This document shows, in pieces, positions 30,017 to 38,626 of a DNA stretch of 64,000 nt. Positions within the stretch are counted from its first letter, which is position 1; every line of letters starts with the position of its first letter. Under the pieces are notes generated by a model. The model saw only the letters and a program-made list of their open reading frames with translations, did no database searches and was not told the origin of the DNA. A program made the position numbers and the translations under genes. Source of the stretch: Amycolatopsis mediterranei (GTDB taxonomy: Bacteria; Actinomycetota; Actinomycetes; Mycobacteriales; Pseudonocardiaceae); contig NZ_CP100416.1 in the NCBI RefSeq assembly GCF_026017845.1, positions 3,011,926 to 3,075,925 on the forward strand, written 5' to 3'.

Positions 30017-31675
30017 TCACGAGAAGTACAGCTTCGACGGACCGGGATCCTGGTGGACGCGCGGTTTTCCGGCCGCTGTGGGATCCGTGCCGAACGCCGC
30101 GCCCAGCCCGGTGCGGATGCTCGTGAGGGTGAACCAGCCGCTGAACGCGAAGGCGTCGCCGACCGGGTCGACCGGCGTCACCGAGAACTCTTCGGCGTGG
30201 GTCGCGTTGTCCGCCACGCGCGTGCAGAGCAGGGGGTGACCCTGGCTCGACGTCGTCGTGGTGGCGTGGAGCGGCCGCCCGGACGCCTTGCTGCCGACGG
30301 ACTGCCCGGCGCCGAGCGGGGCGAAGCACCACAGGTCCGTGTCGTCGATGTTCGCCGGCCGCAGCCGGTGGACGACCTCGCCGCCTCCGGGCTCCTCCGC
30401 CGTGGCCGGGATGGCTTCGCTGCCGCTGGCGTGCAGGCACTCGTTGGTGACGTCGTCGCGGACGTACGCGCCGGCGGTGCCGGGCAGGCCGCCGCACAGG
30501 TAACCGGCGGAGGTGGCGAGCCGCAGCTGCTTCCGCACGGCGGTCAGCTGCGTGGGCACGTCCGGCACGCCGAGCCCGGCCAGCAGCGTCCCCATCCCGT
30601 CGAGCCACGGCCGGAGGACCTCCTGTTGGGTCCGGAAGCCGAAGACGGTTTCGCGGTAGGCGTGGATCTGGTCGACCACCTGCGCCCGCCGTCCCGCGTC
30701 GTCGCGCACGAGCTTGGCGAGCAGCCCGACCGTGTCGAGCCGGAAGTGCCGGTCGGGCTGGAGGGTCTGGTCCAGACCCCACGGGATCAGCTTGAAGTCG
30801 ATGTCGTCGACGCCCGGCTGGGCGACGGCGTCCACGTCGTTGTAGACGTAGGTGTTGTTGGTGTTGCGGGTGTAGCCGTCCCAGTGCTTGAGGAAGAACT
30901 CCATCGCGTAGAGCTTGGCGAACTGGTCGAGGTCGAACACCTCGCTCGCCCCGGCCAGCCCGTTCGCGGCGATGTGGTCGATGGCGAACCGCAGGTCGGC
31001 CTTGTCGTCGAACTTCGAGAGCGGTTCGACCCCGATGAACGGGAACCGCTCGGCGACGAAGTCGTCCTGGTGCTCCAGCTCGTAGAGGTTGCCGTTCAGG
31101 TGGCCGAAGTTGCGCTCGATGTAGCGCGGCATGACCGGCTCGACGTTCACGAAGACACCGGGGCTGTCGACGCCGGCCTCCCCCTGCCCGATCGGCACGC
31201 CGTTCACCCGCACCTGGGCGTAATTGCCGCGCGAATAGGGGAGCCCGGCCAGCTCGAACAGTTTGTAGCCGAGCAGCTGCCGGAGGTAGGAGAGATCCTG
31301 GACGGAGTTGTTGAGCGTCAGGTAACGCGACCCGATCAGCTTCCGGACCGGTTCCTTGTTCGCGTCGAGGAACTTTCCGAAGTCGAGGTGCAGGCAGGGT
31401 TTGCCGCTGTTGATCGAGCCGCAGAACGACTTTTTCTTGATCCCCACGCCGGGCAGTGCGGTCCGGGCGGGGAACTTCGTCCCGGACAGCTCGACCGACG
31501 TCGCCTGCCGCCAGGTGTAACGGCTGCCGCCGGTCCAGTCGAAGTTGCACACCCCGCCGGCGGGCTGCTCGGTGCGCACCGCGTCCCAGTCCGCGGGCGG
31601 CATCGTGATATCGATCGTCAGCACATTGTCGATCGCGTAGAGGGAATCGAGTGCCTGCTGCTCCTGGCTGCCCAT
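30017..31675 (-). CDS. CotH kinase family protein with C-terminal beta-rich domain
   Basis: A 552-residue protein of the CotH family, eukaryote-like protein kinases first described as spore coat proteins. Around residues 25-110 lies the family's start (VLTIDITMPPADWDAV, and KKKSFCGS corresponding to the KKxF lysine region). HWDGYTRNTNNTYVYND near 275 and LIPWGLDQTL near 305 match the catalytic and metal-binding blocks, where Asp of LDQ is the expected metal ligand. Residues from about 430 form an extra beta-rich domain with paired cysteines (NECLH, LWCFAP, LLCTR), perhaps ricin-like. No signal peptide is seen. ATG 31675 is chosen because minus-strand TACACT ends 6 bases before it. Confidence 0.75.
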   Translation of the reverse strand: MGSQEQQALDSLYAIDNVLTIDITMPPADWDAVRTEQPAGGVCNFDWTGGSRYTWRQATSVELSGTKFPARTALPGVGIKKKSFCGSINSGKPCLHLDFGKFLDANKEPVRKLIGSRYLTLNNSVQDLSYLRQLLGYKLFELAGLPYSRGNYAQVRVNGVPIGQGEAGVDSPGVFVNVEPVMPRYIERNFGHLNGNLYELEHQDDFVAERFPFIGVEPLSKFDDKADLRFAIDHIAANGLAGASEVFDLDQFAKLYAMEFFLKHWDGYTRNTNNTYVYNDVDAVAQPGVDDIDFKLIPWGLDQTLQPDRHFRLDTVGLLAKLVRDDAGRRAQVVDQIHAYRETVFGFRTQQEVLRPWLDGMGTLLAGLGVPDVPTQLTAVRKQLRLATSAGYLCGGLPGTAGAYVRDDVTNECLHASGSEAIPATAEEPGGGEVVHRLRPANIDDTDLWCFAPLGAGQSVGSKASGRPLHATTTTSSQGHPLLCTRVADNATHAEEFSVTPVDPVGDAFAFSGWFTLTSIRTGLGAAFGTDPTAAGKPRVHQDPGPSKLYFS

Positions 31676-31681
31676 CCGGCC

Positions 31682-31687
31682 AGTGTA
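31682..31687 (-). promoter_or_regulatory. -10 element of a leaderless promoter (TACACT)
   Basis: On the minus strand TACACT is followed by 6 bases and the ATG at 31675 of the CotH-like gene, without a ribosome binding site. Confidence 0.5.
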
Positions 31688-31864
31688 CGACCGGATTCCG
31701 GCGGCAAGAACAATTCCGGAATTCCGTGACCGATCCGGTTCGGGTGGGTGTATCACCCATTGTCGGTGCAGCCGGTGGGGGAGCGCCGGAATGCGGCGAC
31801 GCGGCGATGCTCCGGGGCACGGCACCGCCGTGGTGGAGGAGCTTTCAGCGCCGTCGAAGGGCGC

Positions 31865-33214
31865 TCAGTCCGGGAGCACCGTTGCGGGCAGCGAGTTCAC
31901 CGCCGACCGCGGCGATTCCGTGGCCCGGGGCGGAACGACCGGGCCGGGGGTCGTGGCGGCGGCCGACGTCAACGCGGCCACCTGGCTCGCGATGGCCTGC
32001 CGCCGGGCCTCGAAGGCGGGATCGGTCAGTGCGGCCGGATCCGCCGGCTGGCCCAGCACCGGCGTGTGCAGGTGCCCGCCCGCCACCGACGGGAGACCCA
32101 GGCCCAGCCGAACCCGGTTCGCCCGGAACATCGACTCGTTGGACAGGTAGTTCCCGCCGCCGCCGGACGCCGCGATTTCGCCCGCCGCCGGGGCGTCCGA
32201 GCGGCACACCGGCGTGCCCGTGCCCGGGTGCGCCGCGTCCGGCCACACGCAGAACGCCTGGTTGAAGTTCACCGGGTAGGCGCCGGTCACCTCGAGCATC
32301 CGGGCGTACGGCAGCGTGGTCTCGATGAACTGGACGGCCGGCTGCGGCCAGCCCGCCGCGGGCGGGACGGCGCCGGTGACCGACGCGTCGTTGTTGTCCG
32401 GGAAGCCACCGCGCCAGGCACCCGCCCAGCGTTCGACGTCGAACCGGCCCGGGCGGCCCTGGCTGATGGTCAGCACGACGTCCGGCCGCCGCGCACGGTC
32501 GCGCAACGCCGAGCCGTACGCCGCTTCGACGATGCCGTCGTCGAAGTAACCCCAGACCACCGGGAAGCTCACCGCCTGGACCACGGCCGGACCCGAGGGC
32601 GTGTCGAGGACGCGGCCGTCGAGCTGCAGCGCGGAGGCTCCGGCGGGATTCGAGATCGTCAGCCCCGGGCCGTTCAGCTGGAACGGGTCGAAGCCGCTCA
32701 CCATGACCCGCCGCGTCTTCCCGAGCGGGAACCGGACGTCGTCGAGGCCGCGGGAGCCGCGGTCGAACGCCGTGAGCAGGGACTTCCGGTCCGGAACGCC
32801 GAACGACGGCGTCCACTGCCGGATTGCGCTGCTCAGCTGCAGCCGGGCCCAGTAGAGGGGCCGGTCGTCGAACCGGTCGAGCGTGCCCAGATCGGGACGG
32901 CGGCCCTGGGCGCGGTCGACGGCGGTCCGCCACAGCCGGTCACCGGCCTGTGTGACGACGCGCGCGGCCCGGTGCGGCGTGCGCGCCGCGCAGAGGTCGC
33001 GCTTCACTGCGGCGACGAGCGGGTCGAACCCGGCCAGCCGGACGAGCTCGGGCCCGACGGCCGGACCGCCGGCCGGCAGGGTCGCCGTCAGCCGTTGTTC
33101 CTCCACGGTCAGCGGCGTGGCCGGGTCGAAGCAGCCCGGTGCGGCCGCGGCGGTGCCGGGCAGGGCGACGAGCGGGACGGCGGCGAGCAGGGGGAGCAGG
33201 GCGGACAGGCGCAC
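31865..33214 (-). CDS. secreted pyroglutamyl-peptidase-like protein with Ser at the catalytic Cys position
   Basis: A 449-residue exported protein. A Sec signal (VRLSALLPLLAAVPLV...TAAAAP) precedes a helical stretch of about 140 residues and then a pyroglutamyl peptidase I (C15)-like domain: VMVSGFDPF near residue 172, FDVERWAGA near 268 (Glu position) and GGHLHTPVLG near 393 (His position). In true enzymes the nucleophile lies in a TAGxFVCNHxFY-type motif; here the equivalent GGGGNYLSNESMF has Ser for Cys. Activity is therefore doubtful or altered. The GTG at 33214 has GGAGGG at good spacing. Conserved Cys residues (CVWPD, VCRSD) probably form a disulfide. Confidence 0.7.
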   Translation of the reverse strand: MRLSALLPLLAAVPLVALPGTAAAAPGCFDPATPLTVEEQRLTATLPAGGPAVGPELVRLAGFDPLVAAVKRDLCAARTPHRAARVVTQAGDRLWRTAVDRAQGRRPDLGTLDRFDDRPLYWARLQLSSAIRQWTPSFGVPDRKSLLTAFDRGSRGLDDVRFPLGKTRRVMVSGFDPFQLNGPGLTISNPAGASALQLDGRVLDTPSGPAVVQAVSFPVVWGYFDDGIVEAAYGSALRDRARRPDVVLTISQGRPGRFDVERWAGAWRGGFPDNNDASVTGAVPPAAGWPQPAVQFIETTLPYARMLEVTGAYPVNFNQAFCVWPDAAHPGTGTPVCRSDAPAAGEIAASGGGGNYLSNESMFRANRVRLGLGLPSVAGGHLHTPVLGQPADPAALTDPAFEARRQAIASQVAALTSAAATTPGPVVPPRATESPRSAVNSLPATVLPD

Positions 33215-33417
33215 GGGATTCCCTCCACGTCGTGGGCGACGCGGTCGAGTCTTCCGGCGGTCACGCCTGCCGCGTAACCCGCATAAGTCGGGAGAAAGGC
33301 TCCCGGTGCGGCCGGCCGGTCGTTCCCGCCGGGGTGCGCTCCTCGCGCGGGCGGAGTTGTGGGTGGTAAGTCGGTTGTGTCTTGAAGCCGTCCGGGACAA
33401 GGGGCAGACTCGCCCGC

Positions 33418-35214
33418 ATGCCCGCGCATAGGAGCCGCACCACGCTCGTCCTGGCCGTCGCCGCCGTGCTCACCGCCGGCGCCGCCGTGCCCGCCACCGC
33501 CGCCACGCCCACGCCGAAGTCGCCGGTCGCCGTCGGCTTCGGGGGCGCTGTCGCCAGCATCGACGCCGACGCCACCGCGATCGGCACGCAGGTCCTGCGC
33601 GACGGCGGGAACGCCGTCGACGCGGCCGTCGCGGTCGCCGCCGCGCTCGGCGTCACCGACCCGTTCTCGGCCGGGGTCGGCGGCGGCGGGTTCTTCGTCT
33701 ACTACGACGCCAAGACCCACCGCGTGCACGCCCTGGACGGCCGCGAGACCGCGCCGAAGACCGCCGACGAGAACCTCTTCGTCGAAAACGGCAAGCCGCT
33801 CGCGTTCGCCGACGCCGTCACCAGCGGGCTGAGCGTCGGCGTGCCCGGCACGCCCGCGACCTGGGCCGAGGCGCTGCGCAAGTGGGGGACGCGGTCGCTG
33901 GCGAAGTCGCTGAGGCCCGCCGAGAACCTCGCGCGCAACGGCTTCGTCGTCGACCAGACCTTCCAGACGCAGATCGCGAACAACGCCGCGCGGTTCTCGG
34001 CGTTCCCGTCGACGCGGTCGCTGTACCTGCCGGGCGGCGCGCCCCCGGCGCCGGGGACGGTCTTCAAGAACCCCGACCTGGCCGCCACGTACGCGCAGCT
34101 CGAGCGGGCCGGCGTCGACGCGCTGTACCGCGGCCCGATCGGCGCGGACATCGCCAAGACGGTGCAGAAACCGCCGGTCGACCCGGCTTCGACGATGAAC
34201 GTCCGGCCCGGCAAGCTCACCGCGGCCGACATCGCGGCGTACCGCGCCATCGAGCGCGACCCGACCCACGCGCGCTACGAGGGCCTCGACGTCTACGGCA
34301 TGCCGGCGCCGTCGTCGGGCGGGCTGACGGTCGCCGAGGCGCTCAACATCCTCGAGAACTTCGACCTCAAGCACGCGAGCAAGGCCGACTACCTGCAGTA
34401 CTTCCTGGAGTCGACCCGCTTCGCCTTCGCCGACCGCAACCGCTGGATCGGCGACCCGGCCTTCGTCGACGTCCCGGCGCGCGAGCTGCTGAGCCGGCGG
34501 TTCGCCGACTCCCGGGCCTGCCTGATCTCGAGGGACAAGGCGGCGACCAGCCCGGTCGCCCCGGCCGACCCCCGGCACCCGGCGCCGTGCGCCGCGAGTT
34601 CTGTGGCGGCTCCCACTCCGTACGAGGGCGAGAACACGACGCACCTGACGGTCGCGGACAAGTGGGGCAACGTCGTCGCCTACACGCTGACGATCGAGCA
34701 GGAGGGTGGCAGCGGCATCGTCGTGCCGGGCCGCGGGTTCCTGCTCAACAACGAGCTGACGGACTTCTCCTTCACGCCGGTGACGCCGGGCGTGCCCGAC
34801 CCGAACCTCCCGGGCCCGGGCAAGCGCCCCCGCTCGTCGATGGCCCCGACGATCGTCCTCGACCACGGCCGCCCGTTCTTCGCGACGGGCTCCCCGGGCG
34901 GAGCGTCGATCATCACGACGGTGCTCCAGGTGCTCCTCGGCCGCCTGGACCGCGGCTTGTCGTTGGAGGACGCGATCGCGGCCCCGCGCGCGTCGCAGCG
35001 CAACTCGGCACAGGCGCAGGTGGAGCAGGCCTTCTTGGACCAGCCGGAGACGGCGGTGCTGCAGGCCCGCGGCCAGGGCTTCTCGACGGCCCCGGCGGAG
35101 ATCGGCGCGGCCACGGGCGTGGAGCGGCTGCGGGACGGCCGCTGGCTGGCCGCGGCGGAGCCGGTGCGGCGCGGCCAGGGCGCGGCTCAGGTGGTGTGGC
35201 CGGCGCACTGGTAG
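33418..35214 (+). CDS. ggt: secreted gamma-glutamyltransferase
   Basis: A 598-residue Ntn hydrolase that cleaves gamma-glutamyl bonds of glutathione and transfers the glutamyl group; exported by a Sec signal (residues 1-30, LVLAVAAVLTAGAAV). The large subunit starts around GFGGAVASIDADATAIG and contains SAGVGGGGFFVYYD and ALDGRETAP. Autocleavage is expected before Thr407 in ENTTHLTV. The small subunit has GGSGIVVPGRGFLLNNEL, the SSMAPTIV motif and GSPGGASIITTV. The ATG at 33418 is chosen over an upstream start because it leads straight into the signal peptide. Divergent from the pyroglutamyl-peptidase-like gene. Confidence 0.93.
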   Translation: MPAHRSRTTLVLAVAAVLTAGAAVPATAATPTPKSPVAVGFGGAVASIDADATAIGTQVLRDGGNAVDAAVAVAAALGVTDPFSAGVGGGGFFVYYDAKTHRVHALDGRETAPKTADENLFVENGKPLAFADAVTSGLSVGVPGTPATWAEALRKWGTRSLAKSLRPAENLARNGFVVDQTFQTQIANNAARFSAFPSTRSLYLPGGAPPAPGTVFKNPDLAATYAQLERAGVDALYRGPIGADIAKTVQKPPVDPASTMNVRPGKLTAADIAAYRAIERDPTHARYEGLDVYGMPAPSSGGLTVAEALNILENFDLKHASKADYLQYFLESTRFAFADRNRWIGDPAFVDVPARELLSRRFADSRACLISRDKAATSPVAPADPRHPAPCAASSVAAPTPYEGENTTHLTVADKWGNVVAYTLTIEQEGGSGIVVPGRGFLLNNELTDFSFTPVTPGVPDPNLPGPGKRPRSSMAPTIVLDHGRPFFATGSPGGASIITTVLQVLLGRLDRGLSLEDAIAAPRASQRNSAQAQVEQAFLDQPETAVLQARGQGFSTAPAEIGAATGVERLRDGRWLAAAEPVRRGQGAAQVVWPAHW

Positions 35215-35228
35215 GGCCGAGGTCGAGG

Positions 35229-35257
35229 CCCGCCTTTCCGATTCGGAAGAGGGCGGG
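35229..35257 (+). terminator. hairpin after ggt
   Basis: CCCGCC..TTCCG pairs with CGGAA..GGGCGGG around an ATT loop (35241-35243), with a small internal mismatch. It lies 14 bases after the ggt stop. There is no T-run. Confidence 0.55.
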
Positions 35258-35271
35258 TACTCCGGCCCGGG

Positions 35272-35359
35272 CTGTGCGGCGGCGCGGCACCGGCCGGAAA
35301 GTGCCCCCGCCCGCACTGTGCGGCGGCGCAGCGACGGCCGGAAAAATGCCCCCGCCCTC
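35272..35359. repeat. 44-bp direct repeat, two copies
   Basis: Copies start at 35272 and 35316. Both read CTGTGCGGCGGCGC(G/A)GC...CGGCCGGAAA, then a purine-rich variable stretch, then GCCCCCGCCC. They are about 85 percent alike by eye. Confidence 0.65.
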
Positions 35360-35519
35360 CCTGGCGGGCGTGCCCTTGTCCAGCCTATCGGCACCCCCCG
35401 ACGAAAAGGCGGGAAAGCACGTCGCCGGGGCCTGGTTGTCCCCATCGCGGTGACCCTGTGGACAACCAGGCCCGAGCTGGGCGCGCCCTGCTGAAGGGGG
35501 CCTTCTAGACTCGGCCCCG

Positions 35520-35567
35520 ATGTTCCAGCCACCTGAAACCCTGCTTCCGCCGGGGGTGGGCCGATGA
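35520..35567 (+). CDS. 15-codon leaderless leader ORF upstream of fmt
   Basis: TAGACT (35506-35511) is followed after 8 bases by ATG 35520, which opens a reading frame [15 protein letters not shown]. Its stop TGA (35565-35567) overlaps the fmt ATG (ATGA at 35564). The arrangement fits a leaderless short ORF whose translation feeds ribosomes to fmt. Leaderless coupled small ORFs are known in mycobacteria. The Pro-Pro pairs are a possible pausing site. There is no direct evidence that it is translated. Confidence 0.4.
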   Translation: MFQPPETLLPPGVGR

Positions 35568-36490
35568 AGCTCGTCTTCGCCGGCACTCCCGACCCGGCGG
35601 TCCCCGCCCTGCGCGCCCTGCTCGATTCCGGGCGGCACGAGATCGTCGCCGTCGTCACGCGGCCCGATGCGCAGGCCGGACGCGGCCGGCGGGTCGTGCG
35701 GTCGCCCGTCGGCGCGCTCGCCGATGCACACGGCATCGAAGTCCTGACGCCCGCGCGCGCCGGTGATCCGGCGTTCCTCGCGCGGCTGACCGAGCTTGCG
35801 CCGGACGCCTGCCCGGTCGTCGCCTACGGGGCGCTGCTGCCGCAGGCCGCCCTCGACATCCCGCGGCTGGGCTGGGTGAACCTGCACTTCTCGCTGCTGC
35901 CCGCGTGGCGCGGGGCCGCGCCCGTGCAGGCCGCGATCCGCGCCGGGGACGAGATCACCGGCGCCTCGACCTTCCGGATCGTCAAGGAACTGGACGCCGG
36001 CCCGGTCTTCGGCGTCGTCACCGAGGCGATCGGGGCCACCGACACCGCCGGCGCCCTGCTCGGGCGGCTCGCGGAGTCCGGGGCGAAGCTGCTGCTGTCC
36101 ACCATGGACGGTCTGGCCGACGGCAGTCTCGTCGCGCGGGAGCAGCCCGCCGAAGGCGTCAGCTACGCGCCGAAGGTGACCGTCGAGGACGCGCGGGTGT
36201 CCTTCGCCGACCCGGCGCCGGCGGTCGACCGGCAGATCAGGTCGGTCACGCCGGAGCCCGGCGCGTGGGCGGAGTTCCGCGGGGAACGGTTCAAGCTGGG
36301 CCCGGTCACGGTGCTCGACGAACCCGGCCCGCCGCCGGGCGAGATCGTGGTCGAACGCAAACGGGTGCTGGTCGGGACGGCGACGAAGCCGTTGCGGCTC
36401 GGCGAAGTCCAGGCACCCGGCAAGAAACGGATGGCGGCCACCGACTGGGCGCGCGGAACAAGGATCGACCAGGGAGAGCGCCTCCGGTGA
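35564..36490 (+). CDS. fmt: methionyl-tRNA formyltransferase
   Basis: A 308-residue enzyme that formylates initiator Met-tRNA using 10-formyl-tetrahydrofolate. The Rossmann-like N-terminal domain starts [19 protein letters not shown]. The catalytic [17 protein letters not shown] block carries the Asn and His, and the catalytic Asp lies in [10 protein letters not shown]. The C-terminal OB-fold tRNA-binding domain begins near residue 210. It overlaps rsmB by 4 bases (GTGA at 36487). The fmt-rsmB-rpe order is conserved in actinobacteria, although here rpe is separated from it by about 5 kb of other genes. Confidence 0.96.
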   Translation: MKLVFAGTPDPAVPALRALLDSGRHEIVAVVTRPDAQAGRGRRVVRSPVGALADAHGIEVLTPARAGDPAFLARLTELAPDACPVVAYGALLPQAALDIPRLGWVNLHFSLLPAWRGAAPVQAAIRAGDEITGASTFRIVKELDAGPVFGVVTEAIGATDTAGALLGRLAESGAKLLLSTMDGLADGSLVAREQPAEGVSYAPKVTVEDARVSFADPAPAVDRQIRSVTPEPGAWAEFRGERFKLGPVTVLDEPGPPPGEIVVERKRVLVGTATKPLRLGEVQAPGKKRMAATDWARGTRIDQGERLR

Positions 36491-37911
36491 ACGACCACAG
36501 GGAACGACGACCGTCACGGCCGCAGCGGGGCCGGCCGGCCCCGCGCAAGGAAGGTCCGCGCCGCCCGCCGGAGGTCGATCCGGCCCGGCAGGCCGCGTTC
36601 GACGTCCTCGCGGCCGTCCGGACGAAGGACGCCTACGCCAACCTCGTCCTGCCCGACCTGCTGCGGGAGCGGCGGATCACCGGCCGGGACGCGGCGCTGG
36701 CCACCGAACTGACGTACGGCACCTCGCGCGCACAGGGCCTGCTCGACGCGATCATCGAGTCCTGCGCCGAGCGCCCGCTCAAGCAGACCGACCCGGCGGT
36801 GCTCGACGCGCTGCGCCTCGGCGTCTACCAGCTGCTGCGCACGCGCATCCCCGAGCACGCCGCCGTGACGTCCACTGTGGACCTCGTGCGCGCGGAAGCC
36901 GGTTCGTGGGCCACGGGTTTCGCGAACGCCATCCTGCGCAAGGTGTCCGAAAAGGACGAAACGACCTGGCTCGACGAACTGGCGCCGGACGAGGCGGCCG
37001 ATCCGATCGGGGCCTACGCGCTGCGCACCGCGCACCCGCGCTGGATCGCGCGGTCGTTCGCCGAAGCGCTGGGTGACAAGGGCGCCGGCCTCAAGGCCGC
37101 GCTGGAAGCCGACGACGCGCGCCCCGAAGTGCACCTCGTCGCGCGGCCCGGCGAGATCAGTGCCGACGAGCTCGCGGCGATCACCGGCGGCGACCCGGCG
37201 CCCTACTCGCCCTACGGCGTGCGGCTGCCCGCCGGCGCCGGCGACCCGGCCGACGCCGAACCGGTCCGCGAGCGGCTGGCCGCGGTGCAGGACGAGGGCA
37301 GCCAGCTCTGCGCCATCGCCGCGACGAAGGTGCCGCTCGAAGGCTCCGACGAGCGCTGGCTCGACCTCTGCGCCGGTCCCGGCGGCAAGGCGGCGCTGCT
37401 CGGCGCGCTGGCCGCGATGAGCGGGGCGGCCGTCGACGCCGTGGAGAAGGCGCCGCACCGCGCGAAGCTCGTCGAGAAGGCCACGACCGGCCTGCCGGTG
37501 AAGGTGCACGTCGGCGACGGCCGCGAAAGCGGCCTGGAACCGGGCTACGACCGGATCCTCGTCGACGCGCCGTGCAGCGGGCTCGGCGCGCTGCGGCGGC
37601 GGCCGGAGGCGCGCTGGCGCCGTCAGCCGTCCGACGTGGCGGACCTGACGAAGCTGCAGGGCGAGCTGATCACCGCGGCCTACGACCTGCTGCGGCCGGG
37701 CGGCGCGCTCACGTACGTCGTCTGCTCGCCGCACCTGGCCGAGACCGAAGGCGTCTTCGCGGAGACGGCGCGGCGGCTGAAGGCCGAGGTCGTGGACGCG
37801 CGCGAGTTCTTCCCCGGCGTCCCGGAGCTCGGGGACGGGCCGTACGTCCAGCTGTGGCCGCACCGCCACGGCACGGACGCGATGTTCTGCGCCGTGCTGC
37901 GCAAACCGTGA
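36487..37911 (+). CDS. rsmB: 16S rRNA (cytosine-5) methyltransferase RsmB/Sun family
   Basis: A 474-residue methyltransferase expected to modify C967 of 16S rRNA. A basic proline/arginine-rich N-terminus is followed by a NusB-like RNA-binding domain (about residues 35-165) and a NOL1/NOP2/Sun domain from about 170. SAM is bound at [14 protein letters not shown] near 296. The two functional cysteines lie in [14 protein letters not shown] near 362 and [12 protein letters not shown] near 415. The GTG at 36487 overlaps the fmt stop, and the stop overlaps the next gene. Confidence 0.94.
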   Translation: MNDHRERRPSRPQRGRPAPRKEGPRRPPEVDPARQAAFDVLAAVRTKDAYANLVLPDLLRERRITGRDAALATELTYGTSRAQGLLDAIIESCAERPLKQTDPAVLDALRLGVYQLLRTRIPEHAAVTSTVDLVRAEAGSWATGFANAILRKVSEKDETTWLDELAPDEAADPIGAYALRTAHPRWIARSFAEALGDKGAGLKAALEADDARPEVHLVARPGEISADELAAITGGDPAPYSPYGVRLPAGAGDPADAEPVRERLAAVQDEGSQLCAIAATKVPLEGSDERWLDLCAGPGGKAALLGALAAMSGAAVDAVEKAPHRAKLVEKATTGLPVKVHVGDGRESGLEPGYDRILVDAPCSGLGALRRRPEARWRRQPSDVADLTKLQGELITAAYDLLRPGGALTYVVCSPHLAETEGVFAETARRLKAEVVDAREFFPGVPELGDGPYVQLWPHRHGTDAMFCAVLRKP

Positions 37912-38414
37912 GGAACCTCGGGCTGGTCGCCAGCTCGTGCGGCGGGCTGGACGTCCGGTTCGCCGCCGAGCTGGCCCGCCCGGCGGCCGGACGCGGCTGG
38001 CGCCCGGCGATCACGCTGACCCCGGCCGCGCACCGCTGGCTGGAGTCGACCGGAGGCCTCGCCGACGTCGCCGCCTGCACGGACCTGCCGGTCCGCAGCG
38101 TTTCCCGGCTGCCCGGCGAGCCGCGGCCGCACCCGGACCCCGCGGTGTTCCTCTTCGCGCCGGCGTCGGCGAATTCGGTGGCCAAGCTGGCGCTGGGCAT
38201 CGCGGACAACCAGGCCCTGACGGTGCTCGGCGACGTGCTGGGCGCGCCGGGGGTCACGATGGTGGTGGCGTACCAGATCCAGGACACCCGCGCGCACCAC
38301 CCGGCGTGGCAGCGTCACCTCGACACACTGGCCGGTGCCGGGGTGACGCTGCACCGCCTCGACGTCGGGCGGCCGTGGACCGAGGTTTTGGATCTGCTGC
38401 CTTCAGCTCGGTGA
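37908..38414 (+). CDS. flavoprotein (HFCD / CoaC-like)
   Basis: A 168-residue protein resembling the flavoprotein family of CoaC and EpiD: an N-terminal strand GLVASSCGG, HRWLESTGG, and FLFAPASANSVAKLALGIADNQALT, which corresponds to the PASANT-type FMN-binding loop. The usual catalytic His and PxMN motifs are not evident, so the reaction is unknown. It overlaps rsmB by 4 bases and is probably co-translated with it. It is convergent with the serine hydrolase gene. Confidence 0.65.
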   Translation: MRNLGLVASSCGGLDVRFAAELARPAAGRGWRPAITLTPAAHRWLESTGGLADVAACTDLPVRSVSRLPGEPRPHPDPAVFLFAPASANSVAKLALGIADNQALTVLGDVLGAPGVTMVVAYQIQDTRAHHPAWQRHLDTLAGAGVTLHRLDVGRPWTEVLDLLPSAR

Positions 38415-38442
38415 GGCCGCGCTTGGGCGGTGGTTGCTGAGC

Positions 38443-38482
38443 GGTGCCCGCCGGGTCCGCACCGCGGCGGGTGCTGGGCACC
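38443..38482. terminator. possible bidirectional terminator hairpin
   Basis: GGTGCCCGCC (38443-38452) can pair with GGCGGG...GGGCACC (38466-38482), leaving a TGCT bulge. It lies in the 212-base gap between two convergent genes. Nothing else is recognised in this gap. Confidence 0.4.
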
Positions 38483-38626
38483 ACCTACCGCACTGCGCGG
38501 CGCCCGTGCCGCGGTGGCGGTGAGCCGGAGCGGCCCACCGCGATCACGCCGCCCGAACACCGGCCCGCGGGGGCGCCCCCCGTCTTCCACGCTACCGGTG
38601 ACCACCGACAGTTTCGGGCCGCCGAC

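Larger units (their letters stand above)
35215..35563. other. 349-base intergenic region between ggt and fmt
   Basis: It holds, in order, a hairpin after ggt (35229-35257), two copies of a 44-base repeat (35272-35359), a TAGACT -10 element (35506-35511) and a 15-codon leaderless mini-ORF that overlaps the fmt start. No other gene is seen. The segment 35360-35505 contains nothing recognised. Confidence 0.7.

Noticed and set aside
30053-31729. 558-codon plus-strand frame opposite the CotH-like gene
   Set aside because: It has no recognisable domain and mirrors the minus-strand coding sequence, which shows clear CotH family motifs.
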